64,000 nucleotides of DNA from Gammaproteobacteria bacterium (lineage in GTDB: Bacteria > Pseudomonadota > Gammaproteobacteria > Steroidobacterales > XN24): positions 265,952 through 329,951 of the forward strand of contig JAHEFR010000001.1 of assembly GCA_024640085.1 (NCBI GenBank). Reading direction: 5' to 3'. The stretch's first letter is position 1. Each line of letters starts with the position of its first letter. Shown here piece after piece: positions 8,721 through 17,639 of this stretch. The notes beneath the pieces were generated by a model. That model had not been told where the DNA came from and did no database searches. It saw only the letters and a program-made list of their open reading frames with translations. The translations under genes were made by a program, and so were the position numbers.

Positions 8721-10913
8721 ATGACAGTGCAAGCGGATCCCCTCATTGCCCGGACCCTGAGCGACCTGAAGCGTCGCAAGGTTTTCCGTGTGGCCGGCGC
8801 CTATGGGGTCGTTGCCTGGCTACTGATCGAGGTGACGTCCGTCGTCCTGCCCGCGCTCCGACTTCCGGAATGGACGGTTACAGCAGTTGTCATCTGTGCA
8901 TTGGCAGGATTTCCGGTCACCTTGCTTCTGGCGTGGTTGTTCGACCTCACCTCGGAGGGTGTGGTTCGGACCCGACCGGTAGCGGAGGGCGCGGCGGAGG
9001 TACGCAGGGTCGCCAGACGAGGTATAGATTTCGTCGTCATCGGCGTGCTGCTGGTCATCATCGCGTATCTGCTGTTTCACCAGGGATCCTCGATGTCCCG
9101 GCCCATGATCGGGCAATCCATCGCCGTCCTGCCTTTCGTCGACCTCAGCGAATCCGGAGACAACGAGTATTTCAGCGACGGGATTTCCGAGGAATTGCTT
9201 AATTCCCTGGTGGGTATCGAGGGCCTGCGGGTCGCGGCGCGGACTTCGTCATTCGCCTTCAAGGGCCGGCAGGAGGACGTGCGGGTCATCGGGGAGAAGC
9301 TCAATGTAGGCACGGTTCTAGAGGGAAGCGTCCGCCGGGCAGGCGACCAGGTCCGCATTGCTGCCCAGCTGGTAGACGTCCGGGACGGGTTCCCGATCTG
9401 GTCAGAAACCTACAGTCGGCGCCTTGACGACATTTTCGCCATCCAGGGCGAGATCGCCCGTTCTATCGCTGAGGCCCTCAAGCTCGAGCTCACCGGACAA
9501 CGATCCGCGGGCCAGCAGGGTGGCCCGACCGGGAGCATCGAGGCTTATGACCTGTATCTGCTTGGCCGGCATCACTGGCACCGGCGTACGCCCGAGTCTC
9601 TGCGGCGGGCCCTGGACATGTTCCAGCAGGCGGTGGAGCGTGACCCGGAGTTTGCGCTTGCCCACACCGGCATGGCGGACACCTATCTGCTTCTCGACGG
9701 TTACGGGGATCTTTCGACCGAAGAGGCCGTGGCTTGGGCAGAGCCTTCCGTTACGCGCGCTCTGGCCCTGGACGCGGATCTGGCGGAAGCTCATGCGTCC
9801 CTCGGACTGCTGCGCCTGAACCAGGGCGACGGGGTCTCGGCCGAGCGCGCATTGCGCAGGGCGATCGAGCTGAACCCGAACTCCTCGATGGCGCATATGT
9901 GGCTGGGTCTGGTGCTTGACGGAACGACGGGCCCGCTGGATTCGACTGAGGAATTCCGTCGCGCCTATCAGCTGGATCCGCTCCATCCCGTGGTCAACCA
10001 GAATCTCGTGCGCGCCTACGCGTCCGTCGGGCGTCTCGAGGATGCCCAGCAGCTACTGCTCGCGATGACCGAGACCGACCCGGTCAATCCTGCTGTCTTT
10101 CCGGGTCTCGCCCGCCTCAACCGGTCCTATGGCCGGCTGGACCAGGCCGTACAGTGGGCCTTGCGTGGAACCCGGGAGCCGTCGCCCGCCGGGAGCCAGC
10201 TGGAACTGGCCCTCGCATTGCTGGAACTGGGGGATATGCAACGAGCGGAGGAAGTCCTGGACACGGCGGAGCGCAACACGCCCGGCAAGATCGACGTGGC
10301 ATGGGCCCGGGTCCAGCTATACCTGGCCGCAGGACAGATTGACGAACTTGGGTACCTTGGGGATTCCCTGGTCGATGATGACGCCAGTGGCAAACACGAG
10401 GCCGCCATTCGCGTCCTGAAGGGACTCGCGGCGATACTTTCTGGAGACCCACGGAGGGGCGTAGATGATCTACAGGTGGGCCTGGAGAAGGTCGAAGGCT
10501 ACGGGATGGATATGCCGGACGGAATAGGGTGGCGACTCGTGCTCGCTTACGGGTACGGGCTCCTTGGGAAAGAAGCACTCGCACGGGAGTCCCTGACGAT
10601 GGCCCTGGAGCGCACTCGCGAAGCCCGGCTCTCCGGCTGGGCGATCCCGCGGCTGGCGGCATGGGAGGCGGTTGCCCTGAATATGGCAGGCCGGTCCCGC
10701 GAAGCGTATGACAGCCTGGACGCCGCCGTGGCGTCGGGCTGGCGAGGGTACGGTACGATCCGGTATTTTCCGCCGGCTGCCGATCTCTTCGCAGCGCCTG
10801 GGGCACAGGTAGCTGTGGCGCAGGTCAAGGGCGATCTCGCACGCATGGCCGCGAATATCGCAGGCTTGGATGCTGGGCAAGCAAAAACATCAGGGCGGAT
10901 TCCGGGCGGATGA
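8721..10913 (+). CDS. TolB-like/TPR inner-membrane protein, copy 1
   Basis: 730 aa. Two hydrophobic helices occupy about residues 20-75 (VFRVAGAYGVVAWLLIEVTS and the following segment) and a third lies at about 103-121 (DFVVIGVLLVIIAYLLF). After the membrane part a TolB N-domain-like module begins with QSIAVLPFVDLSESGDNEYF near residue 131 and ends near SETYSRRLDDIFAIQGEIAR. Tetratricopeptide repeats fill about 265-700. This architecture is common and multicopy in several gammaproteobacterial lineages, often annotated next to adenylate-cyclase-like or winged-helix sensors; the function is unknown. The sensor or scaffold part probably faces the periplasm (inference). A paralogue is at 20323-22548 and a TPR-less relative follows directly. 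Confidence 0.85.
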   Translation: MTVQADPLIARTLSDLKRRKVFRVAGAYGVVAWLLIEVTSVVLPALRLPEWTVTAVVICALAGFPVTLLLAWLFDLTSEGVVRTRPVAEGAAEVRRVARRGIDFVVIGVLLVIIAYLLFHQGSSMSRPMIGQSIAVLPFVDLSESGDNEYFSDGISEELLNSLVGIEGLRVAARTSSFAFKGRQEDVRVIGEKLNVGTVLEGSVRRAGDQVRIAAQLVDVRDGFPIWSETYSRRLDDIFAIQGEIARSIAEALKLELTGQRSAGQQGGPTGSIEAYDLYLLGRHHWHRRTPESLRRALDMFQQAVERDPEFALAHTGMADTYLLLDGYGDLSTEEAVAWAEPSVTRALALDADLAEAHASLGLLRLNQGDGVSAERALRRAIELNPNSSMAHMWLGLVLDGTTGPLDSTEEFRRAYQLDPLHPVVNQNLVRAYASVGRLEDAQQLLLAMTETDPVNPAVFPGLARLNRSYGRLDQAVQWALRGTREPSPAGSQLELALALLELGDMQRAEEVLDTAERNTPGKIDVAWARVQLYLAAGQIDELGYLGDSLVDDDASGKHEAAIRVLKGLAAILSGDPRRGVDDLQVGLEKVEGYGMDMPDGIGWRLVLAYGYGLLGKEALARESLTMALERTREARLSGWAIPRLAAWEAVALNMAGRSREAYDSLDAAVASGWRGYGTIRYFPPAADLFAAPGAQVAVAQVKGDLARMAANIAGLDAGQAKTSGRIPGG

Positions 10914-11033
10914 TCCGCTAGACTCTGCAATCGACGATCAACAATCCATAATCAGGGGCAGTCAGACAGTGAACAGACCCGATTGCGCCACCGGGCGGGA
11001 ATCCGGTCGCCTGTGGATACCGGGAGAGATCCG

Positions 11034-11702
11034 GTGAATCAGCGCCAACCATGCGCCGGCGAGTGGTCCACCGTCACCCGGTCTCTATTCCTGTATTTGC
11101 TCGTGGCCTGGCTCCTGGTCCGTTATGGTGCCTCGGCCAACTCCGATACGTCCCCGTCGGAACTCGTGTCCCTCGCCATCCTCGCCGGGTTCCCCGTCGC
11201 GGCTCTGGTGGCCAGCAGACTGGGGAGAGGCGCGGCCACCGGGCGGTGGAGCGCAGTCGTTATCGCAGTCGCTGCCGCATCGTCGCTTCCGGTGATCTGC
11301 ATGCACGGTCAGAGTTCGCAGGAGCTATCCGAGGAGATCGTTCTCACTCCCGTGACATCTCCCGCCGGCACGCTTGCCGGAGCGGATTTGTCGCGGCCCC
11401 ATGACGGATTGCGACTGCGCGTCCGGGGGCTTTCTGTCGAACTACCCGGCTCGGACAGATCATCTTCAGACGGACGCGCCGCGGAGATTCTTCTGGTGAC
11501 GTCGGTCCGCGAGGGGCGCACGGGGGAGGAACTGGTGATTTCGGCAAGACTGGTCTCCTCAGAGTCCGGCGGCGTGATCTGGCAGGCGGAGTACACCGGA
11601 GATCCAACGGACCTGGTGGCGGTGAGGAGACTACTGATCAAGGCCCTTACGGAAGCGATGAGCCTGACGCGCGAGGGCGTTTCGGGCGGGCAAATCGTGT
11701 AG
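11034..11702 (+). CDS. TPR-less relative of the preceding TolB-like protein
   Basis: 222 aa from GTG 11034, chosen because GGGAGAG lies about 6 nt upstream; a TTG at 10983 would be longer but has no such site. Two hydrophobic segments (SLFLYLLVAWLLVRYGAS; LVSLAILAGFPVAALVAS) and a third (WSAVVIAVAAASSLPVICM) match the three-helix layout of the upstream gene. The C-terminal part (TSVREGRTGEELVISARLV then IWQAEYTGDPTDLVAVRRLL) aligns by eye with SVRRAGDQVRIAAQLV and IWSETYSRRLDDIFAIQGEI of that protein. It stops where the TPRs would begin. It is either a shortened duplicate or a dedicated partner of the full-length protein. Confidence 0.7.
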   Translation: MNQRQPCAGEWSTVTRSLFLYLLVAWLLVRYGASANSDTSPSELVSLAILAGFPVAALVASRLGRGAATGRWSAVVIAVAAASSLPVICMHGQSSQELSEEIVLTPVTSPAGTLAGADLSRPHDGLRLRVRGLSVELPGSDRSSSDGRAAEILLVTSVREGRTGEELVISARLVSSESGGVIWQAEYTGDPTDLVAVRRLLIKALTEAMSLTREGVSGGQIV

Positions 11703-11832
11703 GGCGCCCCCGACGCAGGGATCAATTAATTTAGTTGATACTGATGTTGCGTCGCAGTATGCTCTCTGCAGATGATTTGACCGATTGGACGTCACGCGAT
11801 GGACAACTGTCGACATTTCGGTAACAGACTGC

Positions 11833-11853
11833 GGATCAGCCACCGGCTGATCC
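11833..11853. repeat. perfect 9-bp inverted repeat in the intergenic region
   Basis: GGATCAGCC and GGCTGATCC are separated by three bases. The repeat lies 131 bp after the TPR-less gene and is not followed by a T-run on either strand. The rest of 11703-11977 holds an AT-rich patch (around 11722-11745) and no supported gene. Confidence 0.45.
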
Positions 11854-11977
11854 AGATGGCTGACCCGGCGTTGAGCCGGCGTCACGAAGATGAGCCCAAG
11901 GCCCGTCGCGGAACGGTGGTCCCTGGCCGACGGCGCACAGACCGCCGCTACTGATCGCGCCCAGGATGCGCGCCGGC

Positions 11978-12307
11978 CTAGCGCCGGCCCGTCCTCCCAA
12001 TGGGGATTTCGTCCCAGCCCCGCTTTTTCTTGGCCGGAACGGTGGTGGCGTTGTCGTAGGGGTTATCCCGCCCCTCGTAAGAGGAGACCTCCTGTCCCGG
12101 CCGCGCCCTGCTTGCCAGTGGCGTGCGCTTGGCCGCGCGGCCAATGGAGTTGTAGGGATTGGCTCCCTCGAGCCTTGGCTTGCTTGCGACGCGTTCGGAC
12201 GGCAGTCTCCCGGTCGTCTCCGCCAGACCCCGCCGAATGACTCCGCCTGCCTCATCACGCAAAGGTTTATCTTTGGCGGCCGATTTCTTCTTTCGACCGA
12301 AGATCAT
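11978..12307 (-). CDS. small basic protein of unknown function
   Basis: 109 aa. The second of two adjacent ATGs (12307) is preferred: GGGAGGG lies only 2 nt from the first ATG but 5 nt from the second. The protein opens MIFGRKKKSAAKDKPLRDEA, is rich in Lys, Arg and Pro, and contains two short related motifs, NPYNSIG and DNPYDNA. No membrane segment or recognised fold. The low-complexity composition suggests it is largely unstructured. A CRP-like palindrome lies about 90 bp upstream of the start. Support is the good ribosome binding site and the non-random composition. Confidence 0.55.
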   Translation of the reverse strand: MIFGRKKKSAAKDKPLRDEAGGVIRRGLAETTGRLPSERVASKPRLEGANPYNSIGRAAKRTPLASRARPGQEVSSYEGRDNPYDNATTVPAKKKRGWDEIPIGRTGRR

Positions 12308-12386
12308 CATAACCCTCCCCCCAGAGCGGTCTCGTGATCGATTTTCGGATTTCCCCGAGACTCAGTGTAGGGAACCGCCGATTGAG

Positions 12387-12410
12387 AATTTGTGACGACC
12401 GTCACAAATT
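12387..12410. promoter_or_regulatory. CRP/Vfr-like palindrome
   Basis: The sequence contains TGTGACGACCGTCACA inside longer AATT-ended arms; left arm AATTTGTGAC and right arm GTCACAAATT are exact inverse complements. This fits the TGTGA-N6-TCACA consensus of CRP family regulators exactly. It overlaps the last codons of the 12402-12761 gene and lies about 90 bp upstream of the 12307 start on the same strand. A bidirectional transcription-stop hairpin is the alternative, but no T-run follows. Confidence 0.5.
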
Positions 12411-12761
12411 GTCGGGTGGAGGAGATGGCGCCCGCTTTCTTCTGAGCGGGACAATTGCGAGTCTGAGGGCTTGTATCCCGAGCCATGGGCTTAGCACGAG
12501 GATCCAGGCCGGCAGGTATCCGGCTGCCAGGTCGGCGAAAATATCGCCATACAGATGCCCGATGCCATGGCCTTCGTCAGAGTAGGGGCCCAGTAAGGCC
12601 TGGCCGGTGAAATAGATCGCTATGGGTAGCAGGATTGCGCCGACAGCGATGGATGCGCCCGCGAGGATCAGTTCCTTGCGGATCCAGCGTCCCGTGGCCG
12701 GCGGCGGCCTCTCCTGGCCCGATGGCCCGTCGGAGTCTGGCTGCACTGTCTCTTGCATCAT
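12402..12761 (-). CDS. two-helix membrane protein, second gene of the tetR operon
   Basis: 119 aa with a polar Pro-rich N-terminus, a helix at about residues 31-55 (ELILAGASIAVGAILLPIAI) and a second near 82-102 (LPAWILVLSPWLGIQALRLA). Between them is a conserved-looking, Gly/Asp-rich loop (GPYSDEGHGIGHLYGDIFAD). The ATG overlaps the tetR stop codon (ATGA), so translation is probably coupled. No family is recognised. The position suggests co-expression with the TetR regulator of the neighbouring RND pump. Confidence 0.75.
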   Translation of the reverse strand: MMQETVQPDSDGPSGQERPPPATGRWIRKELILAGASIAVGAILLPIAIYFTGQALLGPYSDEGHGIGHLYGDIFADLAAGYLPAWILVLSPWLGIQALRLAIVPLRRKRAPSPPPDNL

Positions 12762-13408
12762 GTGCCGGTGTCTCTGACCTTGACCTGGATTCCGGAGAGA
12801 ATGGTATCGCAGACAGAATTCGCCAGCCCGCGGATCTCGCGATCACCTGCAGGACTCAGTTTTCCGCTGCCCAGAATCAGCATGGTCAGCCCGTGGACCG
12901 CTGCCCAGCAGGTCAGAACGATCTCGTCCGTCGTCGATCCGGCAAAGACGGCACAACTGCGACCGTCGTCGATAATCCGGTAGATCTGTTCATAGGCCGC
13001 CTCGGCGGACGCGTGAAGCTCTGCGTCGATGTGCTCGGATTTCATCATGCCGCTGAACATGAGCCGGGTGCGTTCCGGGTTCTCGGTCGCCCAAAGCACA
13101 TAGGCGACGCCGGCATCGCGAAGCTGCTTTACAGGATCGCCGGGGTGGCCCTCCCGGGCGGCGGCGATCATATCGCCGAGCTGATCGAACCCGGCCTGGG
13201 CGACGGCCTCCATCAACGCGGCCTTGTCCCGGAAGTGGCGATAGGGGGCGGCGTGGCTTACGCCAGCGCACTGACACACTTCCCGGAGGCTGACCCCGGC
13301 GGCGCCGCGATCCTCCAGGAGGCGTTCCGCGGCGTCTACAAGGGAACGATGAAGGTCGCCGTGGTGGTAGGGGCGGCGGAGGCGGCACTGTGATTTCGGG
13401 TTGACCAT
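12758..13408 (-). CDS. TetR/AcrR family transcriptional regulator
   Basis: 216 aa from ATG 13408. The helix-turn-helix lies at about residues 17-60: YHHGDLHRSLVDAAERLLED followed by GVSLREVCQCAGVSHAAPYRHF, with the usual Y-x-H-F recognition helix. The C-terminal half (ATENPERTRLMFSGMMKSE and beyond) resembles TetR_C ligand-binding domains. It is divergent from an adaptor-RND pump operon with an 85-bp spacer holding a large palindrome, the standard arrangement for a local repressor of pump and itself. The frame stays open far upstream of 13408, but that part is antisense to the adaptor gene and is not coding. Confidence 0.93.
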   Translation of the reverse strand: MVNPKSQCRLRRPYHHGDLHRSLVDAAERLLEDRGAAGVSLREVCQCAGVSHAAPYRHFRDKAALMEAVAQAGFDQLGDMIAAAREGHPGDPVKQLRDAGVAYVLWATENPERTRLMFSGMMKSEHIDAELHASAEAAYEQIYRIIDDGRSCAVFAGSTTDEIVLTCWAAVHGLTMLILGSGKLSPAGDREIRGLANSVCDTILSGIQVKVRDTGT

Positions 13409-13430
13409 GGCCGTCGCAGTGTAACACACA

Positions 13431-13468
13431 TGTTGACACCGTAAACATATATGTTTACATTGCCAACA
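13431..13468. promoter_or_regulatory. 38-bp operator palindrome overlapping the pump promoter
   Basis: The core GTAAACATATATGTTTAC (13441-13458) is a perfect 18-bp palindrome. The arms extend to TGTTG at 13431 and CCAACA at 13468, so 16 of 19 positions per arm are inverse complements. A sigma70 promoter on the plus strand, TTGACA (13433-13438), 17 bp, TACATT (13456-13461), is completely covered. A bound TetR dimer (or pair of dimers) would block RNA polymerase on the pump side; the minus-strand equivalent is weaker (TTGGCA, 17 bp, TACGGT). Confidence 0.85.
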
Positions 13469-13493
13469 TAGCGTTACCTGCGCGGACATCTCC

Positions 13494-14570
13494 ATGCTTT
13501 CGACTCTCACCCGCACGTTGCCGGCAATCGCCGCAATCGCCCTGGTCCTGACCGGCTGCGGAATGGATTCCAGCGCCGAGGAGCAGCATTCCGCTATCCG
13601 GTCTGTCCGGGTTGCCGAGGTCCGGGCCCTGGACTCGGCGCGGGAAGTGCGAGTCTCCGGCGTCACCCGCGCCGCGCGACGGGCGACCCTGTCGTTCCTG
13701 GTGTCCGGCACGCTTGTAGACCGCCCGGCGGATCTGGGGCAGACCGTACGCGCGGGTGAGCTCCTGGCCAGAGTCTCCAATCCTGGACTGCGTCCCGCGG
13801 TGGCCAGCGCCGAGGCGCGGCTGAGAGAGCTGGATGCGAGGGTGGAGCAGCTGGGGCGGGACCTGGCTCGGGCGAAGGATCTCCGCGGCCGGGGGTTGAT
13901 CAGCCAGGGGGACCTGGAGCGAGTGCAGACCGACCGTGATGCGACGGCGGCCGCAAGGGATCTCGCCGCCGCCAATCTGGCGGAGGCGAGGAACCAGCTC
14001 GATGAGGCCAGCCTGCGGGCCCCCTTCGATGCAACCGTCGACGGCGTCTTTTTCGAGCCCGGAGAATTCGTCGGCCCCGGGCAGCCAGTGGTGCAAATCA
14101 GCGCGTCCAGAAACCTGGAAGTCCAGATGGAGATCCCCGAGTCCCTCATCGACAGGTTCGCGCCGGGAATCGACGTGGTCCTGATCATGTCCTTCCTGGA
14201 TGAACGGGAGGTCTCGGGCAGGGTGGTCCACGTCGGTGACGCCGGGGGCGCCGTCGGCGGCTTGTTCCCGGTGGAAATCCGCCTGTCCGACGAGCCGGGA
14301 CTGCGCCCGGGTATGACTGTCGAGCTGGCGTTCCCGGTGCGCAAGGACACGGGTCTGGCCGTCCCCCTTGCCGCCATCCTGGATCCCGGCACGGGCAGGC
14401 CCAGGGTTTTCCGCGTCTCCGAAGGTCGGGTCGAACCGGTGTTCGTCACCGTGGGTCAGCTGTTTGGCGAGGTGGTCGCCGTCAGCGGCGCCCTGCAGGC
14501 AGGTGACCAGGTTGTCGTCACGGGCCTGAGTTCCCTGACGCCAGGGCAGCGTGTCGAGGTCTTGCGATGA
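13494..14570 (+). CDS. RND membrane fusion protein (adaptor lipoprotein) of the TetR-controlled pump
   Basis: 358 aa. The signal ends with lipobox L-T-G-C near residue 22. The lipoyl halves (ATLSFLVSGTLVDRPADLGQ; SLRAPFDATVDGVFFEPGEF) flank a hairpin, followed by beta-barrel and membrane-proximal domains (LSDEPGLRPGMTVELAFPV). The start ATG is about 25 bp after the predicted transcription start. The last four bases overlap the permease start (ATGA), so the pair is translationally coupled. Confidence 0.94.
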   Translation: MLSTLTRTLPAIAAIALVLTGCGMDSSAEEQHSAIRSVRVAEVRALDSAREVRVSGVTRAARRATLSFLVSGTLVDRPADLGQTVRAGELLARVSNPGLRPAVASAEARLRELDARVEQLGRDLARAKDLRGRGLISQGDLERVQTDRDATAAARDLAAANLAEARNQLDEASLRAPFDATVDGVFFEPGEFVGPGQPVVQISASRNLEVQMEIPESLIDRFAPGIDVVLIMSFLDEREVSGRVVHVGDAGGAVGGLFPVEIRLSDEPGLRPGMTVELAFPVRKDTGLAVPLAAILDPGTGRPRVFRVSEGRVEPVFVTVGQLFGEVVAVSGALQAGDQVVVTGLSSLTPGQRVEVLR

Positions 14571-17500
14571 AACTGATCGACGCCGCTGTCCGCCAGCGGC
14601 GCCTGGTCCTCGCGGTGGCCGTGGTTCTGGCAGTTGTGGGGATGGCCGCATGGAACGGCATGATTCGGCAGGAAGATCCGTCCTTCCCCTATCGCGCGGG
14701 CTTCATCCTGGTGGCGTATCCCGGCGCCGATCCGGAGCGGGTCGAGCGCCTGGTGCTGGAGCCCCTCGAGGAGGAACTGGCAGAGATCGAGGAGATCGAT
14801 TACATCCAGTCCACGGTGCGTTCGGGGCAAGCCGCCATCCGGCTGCGTCTGAAAGAATACGTCTACGACACTGACACCCAGTGGGACAGGATCCGGGTGG
14901 CGGTGGATCGGGCGAGCCAGGTATTTCCCGATGGCGTCGGCGAGCCGGTGGTGGACGATCGGCTGGTGGACAACGTGTCGGCCGTGATCGCCATCCGCGG
15001 GTCCGACGATCTTCTCGAACTGGCCCATGCGGCCGATCGCCTGGAGAAGAAGCTGTTCCGACTCGAAGGCGTGTCGCGGGCCGAGATCGTCGGCGATCCC
15101 GGCGAGCAAGTGACCGTCGCCTACAGGGACTCCACCGCCAGGCGGCTCGGGCTGACGCCCCAGTCCCTGGCCGGCCAGCTCAATGCGAGAAACCAGGTGC
15201 GGGGCGGCGGCACAGTCCTGGTCGCCGGCAAGACCGCTACCCTCAGACCAGAGACTGAGTTCCGGTCCATCGAAGAGATCCGTTCTGCCCCGGTGGCGTT
15301 GCCTTCGGGTATCACGGTGCCTCTGTCGGAAGTCGCACAAGTCCGCCATGGCCCGCGGGAACCAGGTGCCGAATTCATGTGGGTGAACGGCATGCCTTCG
15401 GTAGGCGTCTCCATCATCGTCGAGCGGGACAAGGCGCATGTGGTGGAATGGGGGCGGCGGCTGAAGTCATTCGTTGAGGACATACGTCCAGACTACGAGC
15501 CGCTGGCGCTGGAGATCATTCTCTTTCAGCCCGATCACACCGAGAGCCGGCTACGGGAACTTGGGGCTTCCCTGCTGCTGGGTGTCGCCATCGTCGCGGG
15601 CATCCTATTCCTGACGATGGGTCTTAGGCTGGGCGCCCTCGTCGCGTCGGTGGTGCCCCTGGTCACGCTGTCCACGCTGGCCCTGTACGCCATCGGTGGC
15701 GGGGTTCTTCATCAGATGGCCATCGCCGGAATGGTCATCGGGCTCGGCATGCTAGTGGACAACGCCATCGTCATGTCGGAGAACATCCAGTGGCACCTGG
15801 ACCGGGGGGTGCCCAGACGGGAAGCATCGGTCATCGCGGTGAGGGAGCTTGCCCGACCTCTTGGGTCTGCTACCGGCACGACTCTCGCGGCATTCGCTCC
15901 CATGTTTATCGCAGAGGGGAACACGGCCGATTTCACGCGCATGATCCCGGGCATGGTGATGCTCATGCTCACCGTCAGTTATTTCTATGCCGTCCTGGTA
16001 ACTCCTGCGCTGGCGGAATTCATGTTGAAGCCGTCGGCCGGAAGGAAGGAGGGCGCGCTGGCAAGGCTGGGAAGGCGTCTCGGAATGCTGGCTGTGCGGC
16101 ACAGCAGGATCGTCCTGGTTGCGGCGGCCGCCCTGGTCTCCCTGGCCGTGTGGGGGGCCCGCTTCGTCGATCGGGACTTCTTCCCCGATACGGCTCGAAA
16201 CGAGATGGTCGTGAACCTGAATTTCGCCGAGGGCACGCACATCAGCACCACCTCCGCTGCGGCTGTGGCGATGGCGGACGCCATGCTCGAACTCGAGGAG
16301 GTAGAAAACGTCTACGCGTGGACCGGGTTCTCGGGGCCCACATTCTTCTACAATCTTTCCGAAAACCCCCGCAGCCCCCATATCGGCAGGCTCGCCGTGA
16401 TCGCCCGTTCGGTCGAGGATCTGCCGGCTGTCTTTGACTGGGTACGCGCCTACGCCCATGCCCGGCTCCCGGATGTCGAAGTCGTGCCTCAGCGTCTCGG
16501 CCAGGGCCCGCCCGTCCAGGCCCCGATCGAGATCCGCCTGTTCGGCGACGATTTCGGCTTACTGCGCCAGGCGAGCGAACAGGTGATGGACCTGGTGCGC
16601 AGCACTGAGGGGACGACGGACGTTCGCGAGACCCTTGGCACAGGCACGCCGACCCTGGTATTCGAGGTTGGCGACGCCTCCGCAGCTCGTTACGGGTTGG
16701 ATCGGGAGGATGTTGCCAACGCGCTCCTTGGAAGAACACTGGGGATTCGCATAGGAGACTATAGGGCCGGGCTGGACCCGGTGCCGATCGTCCTGAGGTC
16801 GCCGGAAGGGGAGAGATTCGACACCGACCACCTGGATACGGCCTATGTGTTTACGGATTCCGGTGATTCGGTACCCCTCGCCCAGCTCGTGGACCAGTCG
16901 CTCGTCTGGCAACCATCCGCTATCCAGCATCGAGATCTCCAGCGGGTGGCGATCGTCCTGTCGGAACTGGAACAAGGCTATCCTTTCGGCAATGTGACCG
17001 ATGCAGTCAACAGGAAACTGGCGGCGATCGATCTTCCGCGTGGCGTCAGCCTGGAGTTCGGTGGAAAGCAGGAGAGTTCCGGCGACGCCAACGCTGCCCT
17101 GTTTTCAGCCATGCCCGTGGGGATAGTCCTGTTGCTCGTCTTCCTGCTGCTGGAGTTCAACTCCTTCCGCCGACTCGTGATGGTGCTGGTCACGGTGCCG
17201 CTGGCCGCGACCGGCGTCGTCCCTGGCCTCCTGCTCACCGGTAATCCCTTTGGCTTCACGGCGCTGCTGGGGGTCGTCGCCCTGGCCGGCATCGTGGTCA
17301 ACAATGCCATCGTGCTGATCGACGTGCTGGACGCGAATCTGGCGGCGGGGCGGCCTCTCGGCGAGGCCATCGCCGACGCCGTGGCGCGGAGGACCCGTCC
17401 CATCCTCCTGACGACCGTGACCACGGTAGCCGGTCTCGCGCCTCTCACTTTTACTAGCAGCACGCTATGGCCGCCTCTGGCGTGGTCTATCATATCCGGG

Positions 17501-17581
17501 CTTTCGGCCTCCACAGTGCTCACGTTGCTGGTGGTACCGGCCATGTGCCGTTACCTGCTGAATGAGCGGTCTGCAGCCTGA
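14567..17581 (+). CDS. RND efflux permease, AcrB/HAE1-like
   Basis: 1,004 aa, full length for the family. The first helix follows MKLIDAAVRQRRLVLAVAVV. Large periplasmic loops sit between TM1-TM2 and TM7-TM8. The TM4 relay motif is GLGMLVDNAIVMSENI with Asp near residue 398, and the C-terminal half repeats the pattern (VVALAGIVVNNAIVLIDVLD). The divergent TetR gene and operator indicate inducible expression. The sequence is only distantly similar to the permease at 1-2700, so these are separate systems. Substrate unknown. Confidence 0.96.
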   Translation: MKLIDAAVRQRRLVLAVAVVLAVVGMAAWNGMIRQEDPSFPYRAGFILVAYPGADPERVERLVLEPLEEELAEIEEIDYIQSTVRSGQAAIRLRLKEYVYDTDTQWDRIRVAVDRASQVFPDGVGEPVVDDRLVDNVSAVIAIRGSDDLLELAHAADRLEKKLFRLEGVSRAEIVGDPGEQVTVAYRDSTARRLGLTPQSLAGQLNARNQVRGGGTVLVAGKTATLRPETEFRSIEEIRSAPVALPSGITVPLSEVAQVRHGPREPGAEFMWVNGMPSVGVSIIVERDKAHVVEWGRRLKSFVEDIRPDYEPLALEIILFQPDHTESRLRELGASLLLGVAIVAGILFLTMGLRLGALVASVVPLVTLSTLALYAIGGGVLHQMAIAGMVIGLGMLVDNAIVMSENIQWHLDRGVPRREASVIAVRELARPLGSATGTTLAAFAPMFIAEGNTADFTRMIPGMVMLMLTVSYFYAVLVTPALAEFMLKPSAGRKEGALARLGRRLGMLAVRHSRIVLVAAAALVSLAVWGARFVDRDFFPDTARNEMVVNLNFAEGTHISTTSAAAVAMADAMLELEEVENVYAWTGFSGPTFFYNLSENPRSPHIGRLAVIARSVEDLPAVFDWVRAYAHARLPDVEVVPQRLGQGPPVQAPIEIRLFGDDFGLLRQASEQVMDLVRSTEGTTDVRETLGTGTPTLVFEVGDASAARYGLDREDVANALLGRTLGIRIGDYRAGLDPVPIVLRSPEGERFDTDHLDTAYVFTDSGDSVPLAQLVDQSLVWQPSAIQHRDLQRVAIVLSELEQGYPFGNVTDAVNRKLAAIDLPRGVSLEFGGKQESSGDANAALFSAMPVGIVLLLVFLLLEFNSFRRLVMVLVTVPLAATGVVPGLLLTGNPFGFTALLGVVALAGIVVNNAIVLIDVLDANLAAGRPLGEAIADAVARRTRPILLTTVTTVAGLAPLTFTSSTLWPPLAWSIISGLSASTVLTLLVVPAMCRYLLNERSAA

Positions 17582-17639
17582 GCGCACCGCCCGGCGGACT
17601 GTTATCCTAGAGCGGGTCTGATGGCCGGACCGGAGAAGC

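Noticed and set aside
13409..14449. Long open frame extending upstream of tetR on the minus strand
   Set aside because: It is antisense to the adaptor gene, has no domain features, and the TetR domain begins at 13408.
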